From the NCBI RefSeq assembly GCF_000191065.1, contig NZ_GL872282.1:152445-216444 (forward strand): a stretch of 64,000 nt of DNA, given 5' to 3'. The position numbers and the translations under genes are program-made. The DNA comes from Prevotella multiformis DSM 16608 (GTDB taxonomy: Bacteria > Bacteroidota > Bacteroidia > Bacteroidales > Bacteroidaceae). This document shows, piece by piece, positions 19,666 to 29,442 of this stretch. Every line of letters begins with the position of its first letter. Position 1 is the first letter of the stretch. The notes beneath the pieces were generated by a model, which searched no databases, was not told the DNA's origin, and saw nothing but the letters and a program-made list of their open reading frames with translations.

Positions 19666-21114
19666 ATGGAAAAGATACAATTCAGATGCGAGCTGCTTTC
19701 AGACATTGTCCTGAACGCCTCGTCGGCAACAGAAGGGAAAAGAAGAAGTCTGGACTTCATTCCGGGAAACAACTTTCTGGGGATTGTGGCATCGCAATTA
19801 TATAAGGAGACGGATGAAGCAGCATGGCTCATCTTCCACAGCGGACACGTCCGCTTCGGTGATGCCCATCCTTCAGCCAACGGAACAAGGGGGCTGCGCA
19901 TACCCGCCTCACTCTTCTATCCGAAACTGAAAGGCATAGAGGGCGGCTGCTATGTCCGCTACCTCGTAGAGGAGGATGCCGCCAGGAAAATGCAGCTGAG
20001 ACAATGCCGGGAAGGCTTCTGCACTTTCGGTCCAGAGCATATTGCCACGCAGATTACCGTCGACAAAGACTTTACCGTCAAGTCGGCATACGACAGCGAC
20101 ACACGGAGGCCGATGGACAACCAGATATTCGGCTACGAAGCTCTTTGCAGAGGACTCGTCCTGCTGTTCTCCATTGAGATTGACGAGGAGGCAAAAGCGT
20201 ATAAAGACGCCATTGTCAAAGCCATCTGCGGACTTCATCATGTGGGACGCTCACGTTCTGCACAGTACGGATGCGTGGAAATAGCAGAGTGTGGTTTTGC
20301 AGAAGCCGCCACCCTGCAGAGTCCCTTGCACATTGGCAGCCGGCAGTACGTCGCCGTGTATGCAGACAGCCGCCTTGTCTTTTTCGACGGGTATGGAAAC
20401 AGCACGTTCCGGCCACAGCCTGCCGACCTCGGGATAGAGCATGGAGAGATTGACTGGGGACGGTCTCAGATTCGCACCTTCCAGTATGCGCCGTGGAACT
20501 ACAAGCGGCAGGCGTTCGATGCTGACCGCTGCGGAATAGAGAAAGGAAGTGTCTTTCTTGTGGAAACAGACTGTATGCCGCCTGCAACAGGCACCGTAGG
20601 CTGCTATCTGACTGAAGGGTTCGGACAGGTTGTCTACAACCCGGTTTTCCTGCAGGGCGACAAGGAGGGGCACTCTATCTTCCAGTTTGTCAAACAGGAG
20701 AAGCCTGCCTGCGAAAAGAGAGAAAAAGGAGTAGACAGCAGCCTGGTACGATTCCTGCAAAAGAGAAAGGAAGATGCTGAAAAACAGAATATTATCATCA
20801 CGGATGTAAACAAGTTTGTAGAAGCGAACAAGAGACTGTTTAAGCAAGATGTGTTCGCCTCGCAATGGGGAAGCATCCGCAGTCTTGCCATGGTCTACGA
20901 AGATGAAGAGAAGCTGAAAGAAATCATCGGCAGCAGGAAACAAGACGAGGAGGGAAAAGGCTATATCAACCACGGAACGGCATCAGAAAAATGGGATCAA
21001 CGTGGACGAAAGGAAAGGCTCTGGGAATTCTTGGAGAACGAGGAACTCAAGGGACATCTGCAGGAGGCTGTCATCAACCTGGCATCGGAAATGGCGAAGA
21101 TTTGTAAACCATAA
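19666..21114 (+). CDS. Type III CRISPR RAMP protein (Csx10/Cas5-like)
   Basis: The 482-residue protein begins with a RAMP fold (MEKIQFRCELLSDIVL), a family loop FIPGNNFLGIVASQLY, a histidine-containing FGDAHPSANGTRGLRIP, and the Gly-rich GRSRSAQYGCVEI loop near residue 195; a second Gly-rich segment, LTEGFGQVVYNP, lies near residue 320. This layout matches Csx10-type subunits of type III-D-like complexes that cap the crRNA 5' end. The last 150 residues are charged and helical, of unknown role. It is the second gene in a tightly packed operon (gaps of 4 and 14 bases). Confidence 0.78.
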   Translation: MEKIQFRCELLSDIVLNASSATEGKRRSLDFIPGNNFLGIVASQLYKETDEAAWLIFHSGHVRFGDAHPSANGTRGLRIPASLFYPKLKGIEGGCYVRYLVEEDAARKMQLRQCREGFCTFGPEHIATQITVDKDFTVKSAYDSDTRRPMDNQIFGYEALCRGLVLLFSIEIDEEAKAYKDAIVKAICGLHHVGRSRSAQYGCVEIAECGFAEAATLQSPLHIGSRQYVAVYADSRLVFFDGYGNSTFRPQPADLGIEHGEIDWGRSQIRTFQYAPWNYKRQAFDADRCGIEKGSVFLVETDCMPPATGTVGCYLTEGFGQVVYNPVFLQGDKEGHSIFQFVKQEKPACEKREKGVDSSLVRFLQKRKEDAEKQNIIITDVNKFVEANKRLFKQDVFASQWGSIRSLAMVYEDEEKLKEIIGSRKQDEEGKGYINHGTASEKWDQRGRKERLWEFLENEELKGHLQEAVINLASEMAKICKP

Positions 21115-21128
21115 AACAATGAACCAAT

Positions 21129-22517
21129 ATGGAGCATACATATAGATACAGGCAACTGGCAAGAATCATCCTGGAAACAGAAACGCCGCTTGCAATCGGA
21201 AGCGGGAACAAGGACATCAAGACCGACTCGGTCGTTGCAAAAGATATAAACGAACTGCCTTACATCCCTGCAACGACCTTGGCAGGACTTATCCGACATT
21301 CACTCCCAGAGGAACTACAGGAGTATTGGATGGGATTTCAGAAGAAGAAGGATGGAGAGGGATCGAGAATCATGCTGTCTGAAGGCAAGATATTGTCGGC
21401 CGACAGGAATCCTATTGACGGACTGAACCTTGACGAAGATGCAGTAACGCGGCTATGTCATGAACTGCCCATCCGCCAGCATGTACGCATCAACCAGCAG
21501 GGAACGGCTGTGAAAAACGGTAAGTTCGATGAAGAAATCGTGCCGAAAGGCGTACGTTTCTGTTTCGAGATAGAGCTGATGGCAGAGAAAGACAAGCCCG
21601 GCATAATGGACACGATACTTTCCATCATCCAATCGGATGGATTCCGTATCGGCAGTGGAAGCCGGAGCGGATTCGGGAAGATAGAAGTTGTCGGCATCCT
21701 TCGGAGGGACTTGGATCTCTGTGTACCGGACGAGTTGGCGCTTTACCTTGGGAAGTCCTCGTCACTGGCGAAAGCATGGGAAGGGTACAGGCCGCACACA
21801 CCATCTGCAGCAATAGATCCTGACTGCATCTTATACACACTGGAACTAAGGCCTGTCGACTTCATGTTTTTCGGCTCCGGTTTCGGCGACGACCGGTCGG
21901 ACATGACCTTTGTGCGGGAACCGGTCGTCACATCATGGGACAGGGGAGAAGCAACTGTTGAGGAGCTGGAACGAGTGATACTCATCCCGGCCTCCTCCGT
22001 CAAAGGCGCACTGGCACACCGCACGGCCTATCATTACAACCGGTTGGAAGGAGTATTTGCAGATAAAAAGACCGCAGAGGAACTTGAAAAGAATACCGGC
22101 AAAGAAAACAAAGCCGTAAAGACTTTATTCGGTTCTGAAGGCGACCGCAAAGGAAAGAACAAGCAGCGAGGGAACATTCTTTTCTCTGATGTCATCGAGA
22201 AGCAGGAAGCATCCCTCGAAAAGAAAGTGCTCAATCATGTCAAGATAGACCGTTTTACAGGTGGAGCGGTTGACGGAGCACTCTTCTCTGAGGAAGTACT
22301 CTATGCATCCGGAAAGACTTTCAACCTTGAATTGATGCTCCGAAAAACGGCTGTAGATGAAAAAGACGGAAAAATCGTCAAAGCCTTTGAAGCAGCGCTG
22401 ACCGACCTCTGCAAAGGCTATCTGCCGCTGGGAGGCGGCGTGAATCGCGGCAACGGAACATTCAAAGGGAAACTAAATAAAAACGGAGAAACAATCTATG
22501 ATGGATATAAATATTGA
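21129..22517 (+). CDS. Type III CRISPR double-RAMP (fused Cas7) protein
   Basis: The 462-residue product contains two Cas7-like units. The first has ETPLAIGSGNKDIKTDSVV, LPYIPATTLAGLIRHSL and the Gly-rich FRIGSGSRSGFGKIEV. The second has ILIPASSVKGALAHRTAYH, then GNILFSDV, FTGGAVDGALF and the Gly-rich LPLGGGVNRGNGTFKG. Fused Cas7 units occur in type III-D/E-like backbones. The 3' end overlaps the next gene by 20 bases. Aspartates such as those in IKTDSVV could be target-cleaving residues, but this is not established from sequence alone. Confidence 0.8.
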   Translation: MEHTYRYRQLARIILETETPLAIGSGNKDIKTDSVVAKDINELPYIPATTLAGLIRHSLPEELQEYWMGFQKKKDGEGSRIMLSEGKILSADRNPIDGLNLDEDAVTRLCHELPIRQHVRINQQGTAVKNGKFDEEIVPKGVRFCFEIELMAEKDKPGIMDTILSIIQSDGFRIGSGSRSGFGKIEVVGILRRDLDLCVPDELALYLGKSSSLAKAWEGYRPHTPSAAIDPDCILYTLELRPVDFMFFGSGFGDDRSDMTFVREPVVTSWDRGEATVEELERVILIPASSVKGALAHRTAYHYNRLEGVFADKKTAEELEKNTGKENKAVKTLFGSEGDRKGKNKQRGNILFSDVIEKQEASLEKKVLNHVKIDRFTGGAVDGALFSEEVLYASGKTFNLELMLRKTAVDEKDGKIVKAFEAALTDLCKGYLPLGGGVNRGNGTFKGKLNKNGETIYDGYKY

Positions 22518-22914
22518 TTTCAACCAACCTTACGAGGGTTATCTGTGGATGAGCAACGAGAACCATCCACAGGTATTCCACCCCGAGTCACTGATCGACA
22601 GACAGCTGTTCGAAGGCCATAACCCGTTTGTGGCAGAAGGCTATCTGTTCAACCATGAGAAGGGCATTTCCATCAGCATAAAGTATGTTGATGGACGATA
22701 CCGTATTTATATAGACAAGGTGAAGCCATCCGACTTCAACAGCAAGGACACGAACCGCCTGTGCTATCTCACCCAGCGCATGGACGATTCGGATGCCCTG
22801 TGGGCTGAGTTCCTCCGTTACTGGACGGAGACTCCCGACCCCGCCTGTCACAGCATGAATGTACAGGAAGTAGAAAAAGAACTGTTTGTCGGATTCAAAA
22901 CGAAGGAGGAATAG
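22498..22914 (+). CDS. Type III CRISPR-associated small protein, TIGR04423-like
   Basis: The 138-residue acidic protein lies inside the RAMP operon, overlapping the upstream gene by 20 bases and ending three bases before the next start. The opening (YEGYLWMSNENHPQVFHPE) and size match my recollection of the TIGR04423 family found only in Bacteroidetes type III loci. Its role is not known; by position it may fill the place of a small subunit, but no homology to Csm2 or Cmr5 is visible. Confidence 0.65.
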   Translation: MMDINIDFNQPYEGYLWMSNENHPQVFHPESLIDRQLFEGHNPFVAEGYLFNHEKGISISIKYVDGRYRIYIDKVKPSDFNSKDTNRLCYLTQRMDDSDALWAEFLRYWTETPDPACHSMNVQEVEKELFVGFKTKEE

Positions 22915-22917
22915 ATT

Positions 22918-25296
22918 ATGACTTACATAAAATCACCATTTAACTTTATCCCCGTCTCTGACAATGTATATTTCCCTGACTGGAGCGGACAAATATCCCA
23001 CGACATACCCTTTTCAGATGGTATCTGCGGAGTCATTCATCTGGCCATAACGACCCATACGCCGACATTTGTCCGTAACGGACACACAAAGCAGGATGCC
23101 GATGACAAGAATGCTGTCTATAAGAGCTTTTCAAATATTGCAGACCGTTATTTCATCCCGGGTACATCCATCAAGGGAGAGGTACGTAATATACTGGAGA
23201 TATTGAGTTTCTCCAAGTTGGATGTAGACCGAAGAATGCTATTCGCACAGCGAGAGATGGGGATAAGCGGTCTTTATCCCATCAAATCCACTCCAGATGC
23301 GATTTATTGCGGATGGCTGAGGCGGAAAGGGGAAAACTACGAGATCAGAGACTGTGGAAAGCCCTACCGTATCAGTCATAAGCGTCTTGATGAATACATC
23401 GGAAGAAATATTATGGAAAGTTATTTCTCCGAGAAACACAAATTAAACTTGAACGAGAAAATAGCCGGTTACGACCCCAAGACTGCTGCATTCAAATATC
23501 ATCTCATGAACGAGGCGGGTGTCCCTACTGACAATCTGTCCTTTGAAATTGACAAAGAAAACTGTACGAAGAACAGCTCTCGAAGAGTATTCGTGTCGGA
23601 AACAGGAAACATTACAGGAACCATCGTGCTGACAGGGCAACCGAATCACTGGACAGAACGGGTAAGCAAAGAAGAAAAGGGAACTTCTGAAAAGACCACA
23701 CCGAAAGGAAAGTATTATGAGTTCGTTTTTGCTGATTATGATGATACAAAGAAGCAAACAGTATATGACCTTTCAAAAGAGACTTTCGAGCACTACAAAT
23801 TTATCTATCAGGGTTCTGAAGAGTGGAAACGAATCAAGAAGGCGATTGAGACTTCACAGGGAGTTCCCGTGTTTTTCAGGATTGAGGAGACAGGGATAAA
23901 GGATTTCGGCATGGCTTACCTTTACAAGCTGCCCTATGAACGGACACCCTATGAGGCACTTCCTAAAGCACACCGGCAGAATGGAATCGACCTCGCACAA
24001 TGTATCTTCGGATACACGTCCAAGGATAAGAGCCTGAAAGGGAGAGTGCAGTTCGGCAACGCCTTTTCGGAGGATGCGCAGCCCGATGAAGATGTCACCT
24101 TAGTGCTCAACTCGCCCAAGGCCTCCTACTACCCTATTTATATCCGGCAAAATGGGAAAAATGGAATTGTCACGGAATACAGCACTTACAATGATGGAAC
24201 ACCGGCAGGATGGAAGCGTTATTATATCCGTGAACATACATGGCGGAATGCGATGGATCAAGAGAAGATGAACACAGTCATCCATCCTGTCAAAGCCGGT
24301 GCTGCTTTCCATAGTCGTATCACATTCCACAACTTACGCCCAGTCGAACTCGGTGCATTGCTTTCTGCGCTTACATACCATGGAACCCCGGACTGTTATC
24401 ACAGTCTGGGACAGGGGAAACCCTACGGATTCGGCAAGACGAGTTTCCACATTGAACTCGACTGTGACAACAAGAATAATGATCTGGAATACTACATGGC
24501 CTGTTTTGAATATGCCATGACAAAAGAACTTACTACCCTTTCGGTCTCCGGGCAGCTTACACCCTGGGCCACGTCAGGACAGGTCGTGACGCTTTTGGCG
24601 ATGGCTTCCAAAAATGTTCAAGGCAGCTCATTCGAATACATGACAATGGACATGAAAGGGAGCAACGAATTTGTGAAAGCAAAAAAAGCACATGAATATC
24701 TCCCCCCAGCCCGACAGATTCTGGCAGCAAATATCCACCTAAAGTCGTTATACGCACGTGGTGAAGAAATATACAGACCCATGATAGATGCAGAGAATGC
24801 TGAGATACGCGAATCCTACAACAGACGCTTTGATAAACTCCTTTCAATGCCGCCGCAAGAGGCTCTCCAGAACTTCCATGAGCTAAAAGAGGAACTTCAA
24901 GAGAAATATGAAAAGGAAAAGAATAGGGAACGAAGAGACTTCTACTATGAATTGAAGACGGAATGGGCTACCAGACGGACGACACTAGAGGATGCGATTC
25001 TAGCCAACAAAGACAGACAGGATTTCCTTACTGGCATTGCCCGCCTTCTCACCTCCCTCACCTCTTATGGTGTTTGGGATGGACGCATGAGGAAATGGAA
25101 GAAGTGGTGCGCAGCATACGACAACGGAAGAACCGCACTCACGGAAGAAGAGCAGAAAACAGGTGCGGCCGCCCTTGCAGAGTTATATGTGAATGCAAAG
25201 AAAGCCGACCAGAGGAAATTCAAATGGAAAGAAGCCTCGAAAATCCTTGGGATAGAGATAAATGCCGATAACATAAAAGATTATCTTAAACGATAA
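22918..25296 (+). CDS. Type III CRISPR RAMP protein, TIGR03986 family
   Basis: At 792 residues this is the largest protein of the locus. It opens with FNFIPVSDNVYFPDW, then the RAMP loop YFIPGTSIKGEVRNILEIL (about residues 79-97), a mid segment GYTSKDKSLKGRVQFGNAF, and a Gly-rich loop SLGQGKPYGFGKTSFHIE near residue 500. This matches the TIGR03986 RAMP family of Bacteroidetes type III systems. The final 250 residues are charged and likely coiled-coil. No GGDD palm motif and no HD nuclease motif are present, so it is not a disguised Cas10. Confidence 0.8.
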   Translation: MTYIKSPFNFIPVSDNVYFPDWSGQISHDIPFSDGICGVIHLAITTHTPTFVRNGHTKQDADDKNAVYKSFSNIADRYFIPGTSIKGEVRNILEILSFSKLDVDRRMLFAQREMGISGLYPIKSTPDAIYCGWLRRKGENYEIRDCGKPYRISHKRLDEYIGRNIMESYFSEKHKLNLNEKIAGYDPKTAAFKYHLMNEAGVPTDNLSFEIDKENCTKNSSRRVFVSETGNITGTIVLTGQPNHWTERVSKEEKGTSEKTTPKGKYYEFVFADYDDTKKQTVYDLSKETFEHYKFIYQGSEEWKRIKKAIETSQGVPVFFRIEETGIKDFGMAYLYKLPYERTPYEALPKAHRQNGIDLAQCIFGYTSKDKSLKGRVQFGNAFSEDAQPDEDVTLVLNSPKASYYPIYIRQNGKNGIVTEYSTYNDGTPAGWKRYYIREHTWRNAMDQEKMNTVIHPVKAGAAFHSRITFHNLRPVELGALLSALTYHGTPDCYHSLGQGKPYGFGKTSFHIELDCDNKNNDLEYYMACFEYAMTKELTTLSVSGQLTPWATSGQVVTLLAMASKNVQGSSFEYMTMDMKGSNEFVKAKKAHEYLPPARQILAANIHLKSLYARGEEIYRPMIDAENAEIRESYNRRFDKLLSMPPQEALQNFHELKEELQEKYEKEKNRERRDFYYELKTEWATRRTTLEDAILANKDRQDFLTGIARLLTSLTSYGVWDGRMRKWKKWCAAYDNGRTALTEEEQKTGAAALAELYVNAKKADQRKFKWKEASKILGIEINADNIKDYLKR

Positions 25297-25302
25297 GGTT
25301 CT

Positions 25303-26553
25303 ATGTCGAAAATACTTATATCATTTCTCGGGACAGGTGCATTGAAGACAGGTACAGGCAACAATGCTCCTTCCAGCAGCGAACGTCAATACCGTACCGC
25401 CAGGTATCGTTTCAACAACGGTGATATAAAAGAACACACCTTTGTCGCCGCCGCACTTGCCGAGCACAGCAATATCGACAAGATAATACTGATTGGCACA
25501 GTCCATTCTATGTGGGAAGAAGTCTACAGATACTTTACCGAAAAGGACGGGAAGCAGCTTGATGAAGACAAGTACTTTGAAATCCTCGAGCACTGCAATA
25601 AAGCCGGGCATTCATCCTCTCTGGACATCCCGTACAAAAAACTCATCGAGCGGTCCATCGGGAAGGATGCTCAGATTATCCTGATCAAATACGGCATCAC
25701 AGATGAAGAAATCCAGGAAAACATCAATACCGTTCTGGCTATTGAAGAAGAACTGAACGAAAGGGACGAACTGGTCGTCGACATAACTCATTCCTTCCGT
25801 TCGCTCCCCATCCTGCTGATGAATCTCCTCATTTATCTTCAGACAGTCAGCCGCAAGGACATACGCATATCACACGTCTACTATGGCATGATGGAAGTGT
25901 CGAAAGAACTCGGTTATACCCCTGTGACAGAACTCGGAAGCATGCTCGACATCAGCAAATGGATTACTGGTGCCTATGCCTTCGAGAACTATGGCAATGC
26001 CTATCAGATTGCCGATCTGATTGAAAGCGAGAACAAAAGTGTCAGCGAACGCCTCCGCCGTTTTTCCAATCTAATGAATCTGAATCACTTAGGGTTGTTG
26101 CAGAAAGAGGTGAAAAACCTGAAAGCTATCAGGAATACGAAATACCGGTCATTGATACCGGGTCTCATCATCACTCCTATCATCAATACATTCATCGAAC
26201 AGTTCGGTGACATCAGTTCACATGCCCTCTTCCAGCTCCGACTGGCAAAATGGCAGTGTGAGCATTGTAACTACACGGCTGCTTACATCTCTGTCATTGA
26301 GAGTATCATTACTTATGCTTGCGAGATAAACCATAAGCCATGGGAAGACTACGAAACAAGGGAAGAAGCAAAGAAAGCTTTACGGGAGAACACCAGCTCG
26401 TGGAAAATTGATGCCGGGCTTACAGACATCTTCCGCAAAGCCAACAGCGTCAGGAACTGTCTTGCTCATTCACTTGAAACAGACAAGAAACCCATGAGGA
26501 TGATCGACCTGCTCAAAAAGTATCTTAAGGCCCTGACGACCATCATCAAATAA
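25303..26553 (+). CDS. CARF-HEPN ribonuclease (TM1812/Csx1-like)
   Basis: The N-terminal half is a CARF (cyclic oligoadenylate sensor) fold: ISFLGTGALKTGTG at the front and the DxTH motif DITHSF at residues 160-165. The C-terminal half carries the HEPN ribonuclease motif RNCLAH at residues 384-389 (R-x4-H). Proteins of this kind are switched on by cyclic oligoadenylates made by Cas10 and then cut RNA non-specifically. The 416-residue length fits the family. It follows the TIGR03986 gene by six bases and precedes a second protein of the same design by eight. No cas10 is present nearby to make the activator. Confidence 0.85.
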   Translation: MSKILISFLGTGALKTGTGNNAPSSSERQYRTARYRFNNGDIKEHTFVAAALAEHSNIDKIILIGTVHSMWEEVYRYFTEKDGKQLDEDKYFEILEHCNKAGHSSSLDIPYKKLIERSIGKDAQIILIKYGITDEEIQENINTVLAIEEELNERDELVVDITHSFRSLPILLMNLLIYLQTVSRKDIRISHVYYGMMEVSKELGYTPVTELGSMLDISKWITGAYAFENYGNAYQIADLIESENKSVSERLRRFSNLMNLNHLGLLQKEVKNLKAIRNTKYRSLIPGLIITPIINTFIEQFGDISSHALFQLRLAKWQCEHCNYTAAYISVIESIITYACEINHKPWEDYETREEAKKALRENTSSWKIDAGLTDIFRKANSVRNCLAHSLETDKKPMRMIDLLKKYLKALTTIIK

Positions 26554-26561
26554 AAACATTT

Positions 26562-28256
26562 ATGGCACGTAAACTGTTCATATCCGTACTCGGTACAGGA
26601 TTATACGAAAAAGGAGTATATACACAAGGCCCGTTCAGATCGTCTGAAACAAGATTCATCCAGCAGGCGACACTCGAACTGATCGGTTGCAAGGAAACCT
26701 GGACAGAAAACGACGAGATCTGCATACTACTCACAGAGAAGGCACAGGAACTCAATTGGAATGCGACATCACGTAAAAGCCCGCATTCAGATGATATGAT
26801 TCCCTACGAGGGGCTGAACACCCTTCTCCAACAGATGGAATTACTGCCGAAAATCCATCCGGTCCCTATACTCAATGGAAAAGACGAAAACGAGATGTGG
26901 AAGATATTCCAGACCATCTTCTCTCAAATACAGGAGGGGGACGAACTTTACTTCGATCTCACCCACAGCTTCCGCTATCTTCCCATGCTCGTCCTTGTCC
27001 TCGGCAATTATGCGAAGTTTCTGAAGAACGTACACATCGCACATATATCCTATGGAAATTATGAAGCACGGAATGAGGAGGGGTCACCCATCGTCAACCT
27101 CCTGCCCCTGACAGTGCTGCAGGACTGGACATTCGCCGCTGCCGACTTCCTGCGCAACGGCCATAGCGAACATCTGGTACACCTCACTACACAGGTCTAC
27201 GGACCCATCCTAAGTGAGACACAGGGACGGGACGAACAGGCTAAAAACCTGAAGACATTTTCCAAGTCACTGCAGACAATAACCAATAACCTCCAGATGT
27301 GTCGTGGACTTTCCATCACACAGGACAACGATATCTCCGGTCTGAGGCAAATAATCGGCGAACTGTCTGAAGACATCATAAAACCTTTGATACCTGTTGT
27401 CCACAAAATAGAACAATCATTTTCAGACTTTACAGATGAGGCCGACATCACCAACGGATTATGTGCGGCAAAATGGTGCTATGACAATCAGATGTACCAG
27501 CAGGCTATCACCATCTTACAGGAGACGGTAGTCACCTATATCTGTCAACTTTCAGGACTGTCTATAACCGACAAGAACGCCAGGAACCTCGTCAATGCCG
27601 CCTTTCATATTGTCGCAAACAGGAAACAGCAGGCAGAGGACAGCTGGAAACTCCCTCCATTCGGCAAAGAGGACGAAGCACTTAACGAGGTAAGAAAGCT
27701 TATCAGTCTCCCTCTCGTCGCAGAGCTTTCCAGTAGTTTCATGGTTGCTACCGACATAAGAAATGATTTCAACCATGCGGGCTTCCGTAACAACCCCATG
27801 AAGGCAGAGGGAATTATCAGCAAGATTGGAGAAAGAATCGAAAAAGTAAACGGCATTGTCCTTTCCGGAAATTCTCGCCAGACTGCCCGGCCTGTTTTTA
27901 CATTCCTCAACCTCTCTAACCATCCCCTCTCCACATGGTCATCCGCACAGCTTGCTGCGGCAAAGGAATACGGCGGACTGGAGGAGATGCCTTTCCCGGA
28001 CATCAGTCCGGAGCTTTCTGCCGGGGATGTGCAGGCAATGGCGACGGACTATGTTGACGACATTCTGAAGCACTACCCTGCGAGGGGGCTTACGGTACAC
28101 ATCATGGGTGAGATGACCTTCTGCTATCATGTCGCCCGTCAGCTCAAGGAGGCGGGGGTGTGCTGTGTAGCCTCAACTTCAGAACGAATCGTGGAAGAAC
28201 TGGACGGCGACCGGAAACTGGCTCAGTTCTCCTTCGTCCGGTTCAGAGAATATTAG
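26562..28256 (+). CDS. CARF-HEPN ribonuclease with extra C-terminal domain
   Basis: The 564-residue protein repeats the CARF-HEPN plan of its neighbour: front strand LFISVLGTGLYEKG, DxTH motif DLTHSF at residues 132-137, and HEPN motif RNDFNH at residues 400-405. It then continues for about 120 residues (444-564), beginning FLNLSNHPLSTWSSAQLAAA and including LTVHIMGEMTFCYHVARQL. That tail is a compact alpha/beta unit resembling small stand-alone proteins seen near type III loci; a ring-nuclease or sensor role is possible but unproven. The two CARF proteins are clearly diverged, not a recent duplication. Confidence 0.82.
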   Translation: MARKLFISVLGTGLYEKGVYTQGPFRSSETRFIQQATLELIGCKETWTENDEICILLTEKAQELNWNATSRKSPHSDDMIPYEGLNTLLQQMELLPKIHPVPILNGKDENEMWKIFQTIFSQIQEGDELYFDLTHSFRYLPMLVLVLGNYAKFLKNVHIAHISYGNYEARNEEGSPIVNLLPLTVLQDWTFAAADFLRNGHSEHLVHLTTQVYGPILSETQGRDEQAKNLKTFSKSLQTITNNLQMCRGLSITQDNDISGLRQIIGELSEDIIKPLIPVVHKIEQSFSDFTDEADITNGLCAAKWCYDNQMYQQAITILQETVVTYICQLSGLSITDKNARNLVNAAFHIVANRKQQAEDSWKLPPFGKEDEALNEVRKLISLPLVAELSSSFMVATDIRNDFNHAGFRNNPMKAEGIISKIGERIEKVNGIVLSGNSRQTARPVFTFLNLSNHPLSTWSSAQLAAAKEYGGLEEMPFPDISPELSAGDVQAMATDYVDDILKHYPARGLTVHIMGEMTFCYHVARQLKEAGVCCVASTSERIVEELDGDRKLAQFSFVRFREY

Positions 28257-28361
28257 AATACGGAAGCCCCCGGTCTGGCGTGAAACCGGCCTCCGGAAGG
28301 TGCAGGCATCAAACCCTGGCAAAGCCGTATGGAAAAAATAAAAAATCAAAAACAAGACTTT

Positions 28362-29354
28362 ATGGAACTGATACTCAATACTTACGGTGTCTCCCTCAAC
28401 CGTGACAACGAGGGATTCGTCATCAGCACGTCCGACGGAAAACAGCGCATACCTGCCGTCGGCATAGACAGCATACAGATCAGCCGCGGCGCACAGATCA
28501 CGAGTGATGCCGTGATGCTGGCCGTGGAACACGAGATAGAAGTCATGTTCATGGACCGGACAGGGAAACCTATCGGACGGATATGGAGTCCGAAGTACGG
28601 CAGCATCTCCACCATCAGGAAAGGGCAGCTGAACTTCGTCTATTCCCACCGCGCCGTAGACTGGATCAAGGAGGTCCTGCTCAGGAAGATTGAAAACCAG
28701 CAGGCACTGATGATGCTCTTCGACACGAGTGACCACACGGACGAACCCACGGAGAAGAACGTCGCCCGGCTGGAGGACTACCGCAACAAGATCCGTGTCC
28801 TCGACGGCGACATCGTCAACGACATCGCTCCCATGCTCCGCGGATGGGAGGGGCAGGCCTCGCGCATCTACTTCAGCACCATCAATGCCTTCCTCCCGGA
28901 GCAGTTCCGTTTCAACGCCCGGTCGCAGCATCCTGCGCTCGACGTGGCGAACGCCTTTCTCAACTATGGCTACGGAATCCTCTACGGCAGGATTGAGGGA
29001 GCGCTCATCAAGGCGGGCGTCGACCCCTATATCGGGGTGCTGCACCGGGACGACTACAACCGCCCGGTACTCGTCTACGATGTCATCGAGATGTACCGTA
29101 TATGGGTAGACTACGTCGTCTATACCCTCCTTGCACAGAACGTCATCACCGAAGAATTCTATTCCGTCCGCGAAGACGGTTCCTACTGGCTCGAAGCACT
29201 CGGACGGCGTGTACTCATCCAGTCGCTCAACGATTACATGGACGAGGTTGTCACCGTGAAAGGCACCACACGCTCGCGCCTCACCCAGCTCACTCTCTAC
29301 GTGCAGTCGCTCGCACAGAAGTTCAAAGAGGAAAGTAAAACAGTAAAAAGGTAA
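28362..29354 (+). CDS. cas1: CRISPR integrase Cas1
   Basis: Cas1 with Cas2 inserts new spacers into the array. Starting at the ATG of MELILNTYGVSLN, the usual Cas1 opening, gives 330 residues; an in-frame ATG 33 bases upstream (28329) is possible. Catalytic residues are visible in order: Glu163 (GWEGQASRIYF), His228 (VLHRDDYNRP) and Asp240 (LVYDVIEMYR). No reverse transcriptase or Cas6 domain is fused to it, unlike some Bacteroidetes type III Cas1 proteins. The protein appears intact. Confidence 0.95.
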   Translation: MELILNTYGVSLNRDNEGFVISTSDGKQRIPAVGIDSIQISRGAQITSDAVMLAVEHEIEVMFMDRTGKPIGRIWSPKYGSISTIRKGQLNFVYSHRAVDWIKEVLLRKIENQQALMMLFDTSDHTDEPTEKNVARLEDYRNKIRVLDGDIVNDIAPMLRGWEGQASRIYFSTINAFLPEQFRFNARSQHPALDVANAFLNYGYGILYGRIEGALIKAGVDPYIGVLHRDDYNRPVLVYDVIEMYRIWVDYVVYTLLAQNVITEEFYSVREDGSYWLEALGRRVLIQSLNDYMDEVVTVKGTTRSRLTQLTLYVQSLAQKFKEESKTVKR

Positions 29355-29442
29355 GATGGTAAAAACACAGGCATGCATCACCCGACTTTTTTACTCATAA
29401 ACTCCATCCCCCTAACTCTTTCAACGCCTAAATCTCTTCCCT

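Noticed and set aside
22918..25296. Possibility that the 792-residue protein is a divergent Cas10
   Set aside because: No GGDD-like palm motif or HD motif is visible and the sequence fits the TIGR03986 RAMP family.
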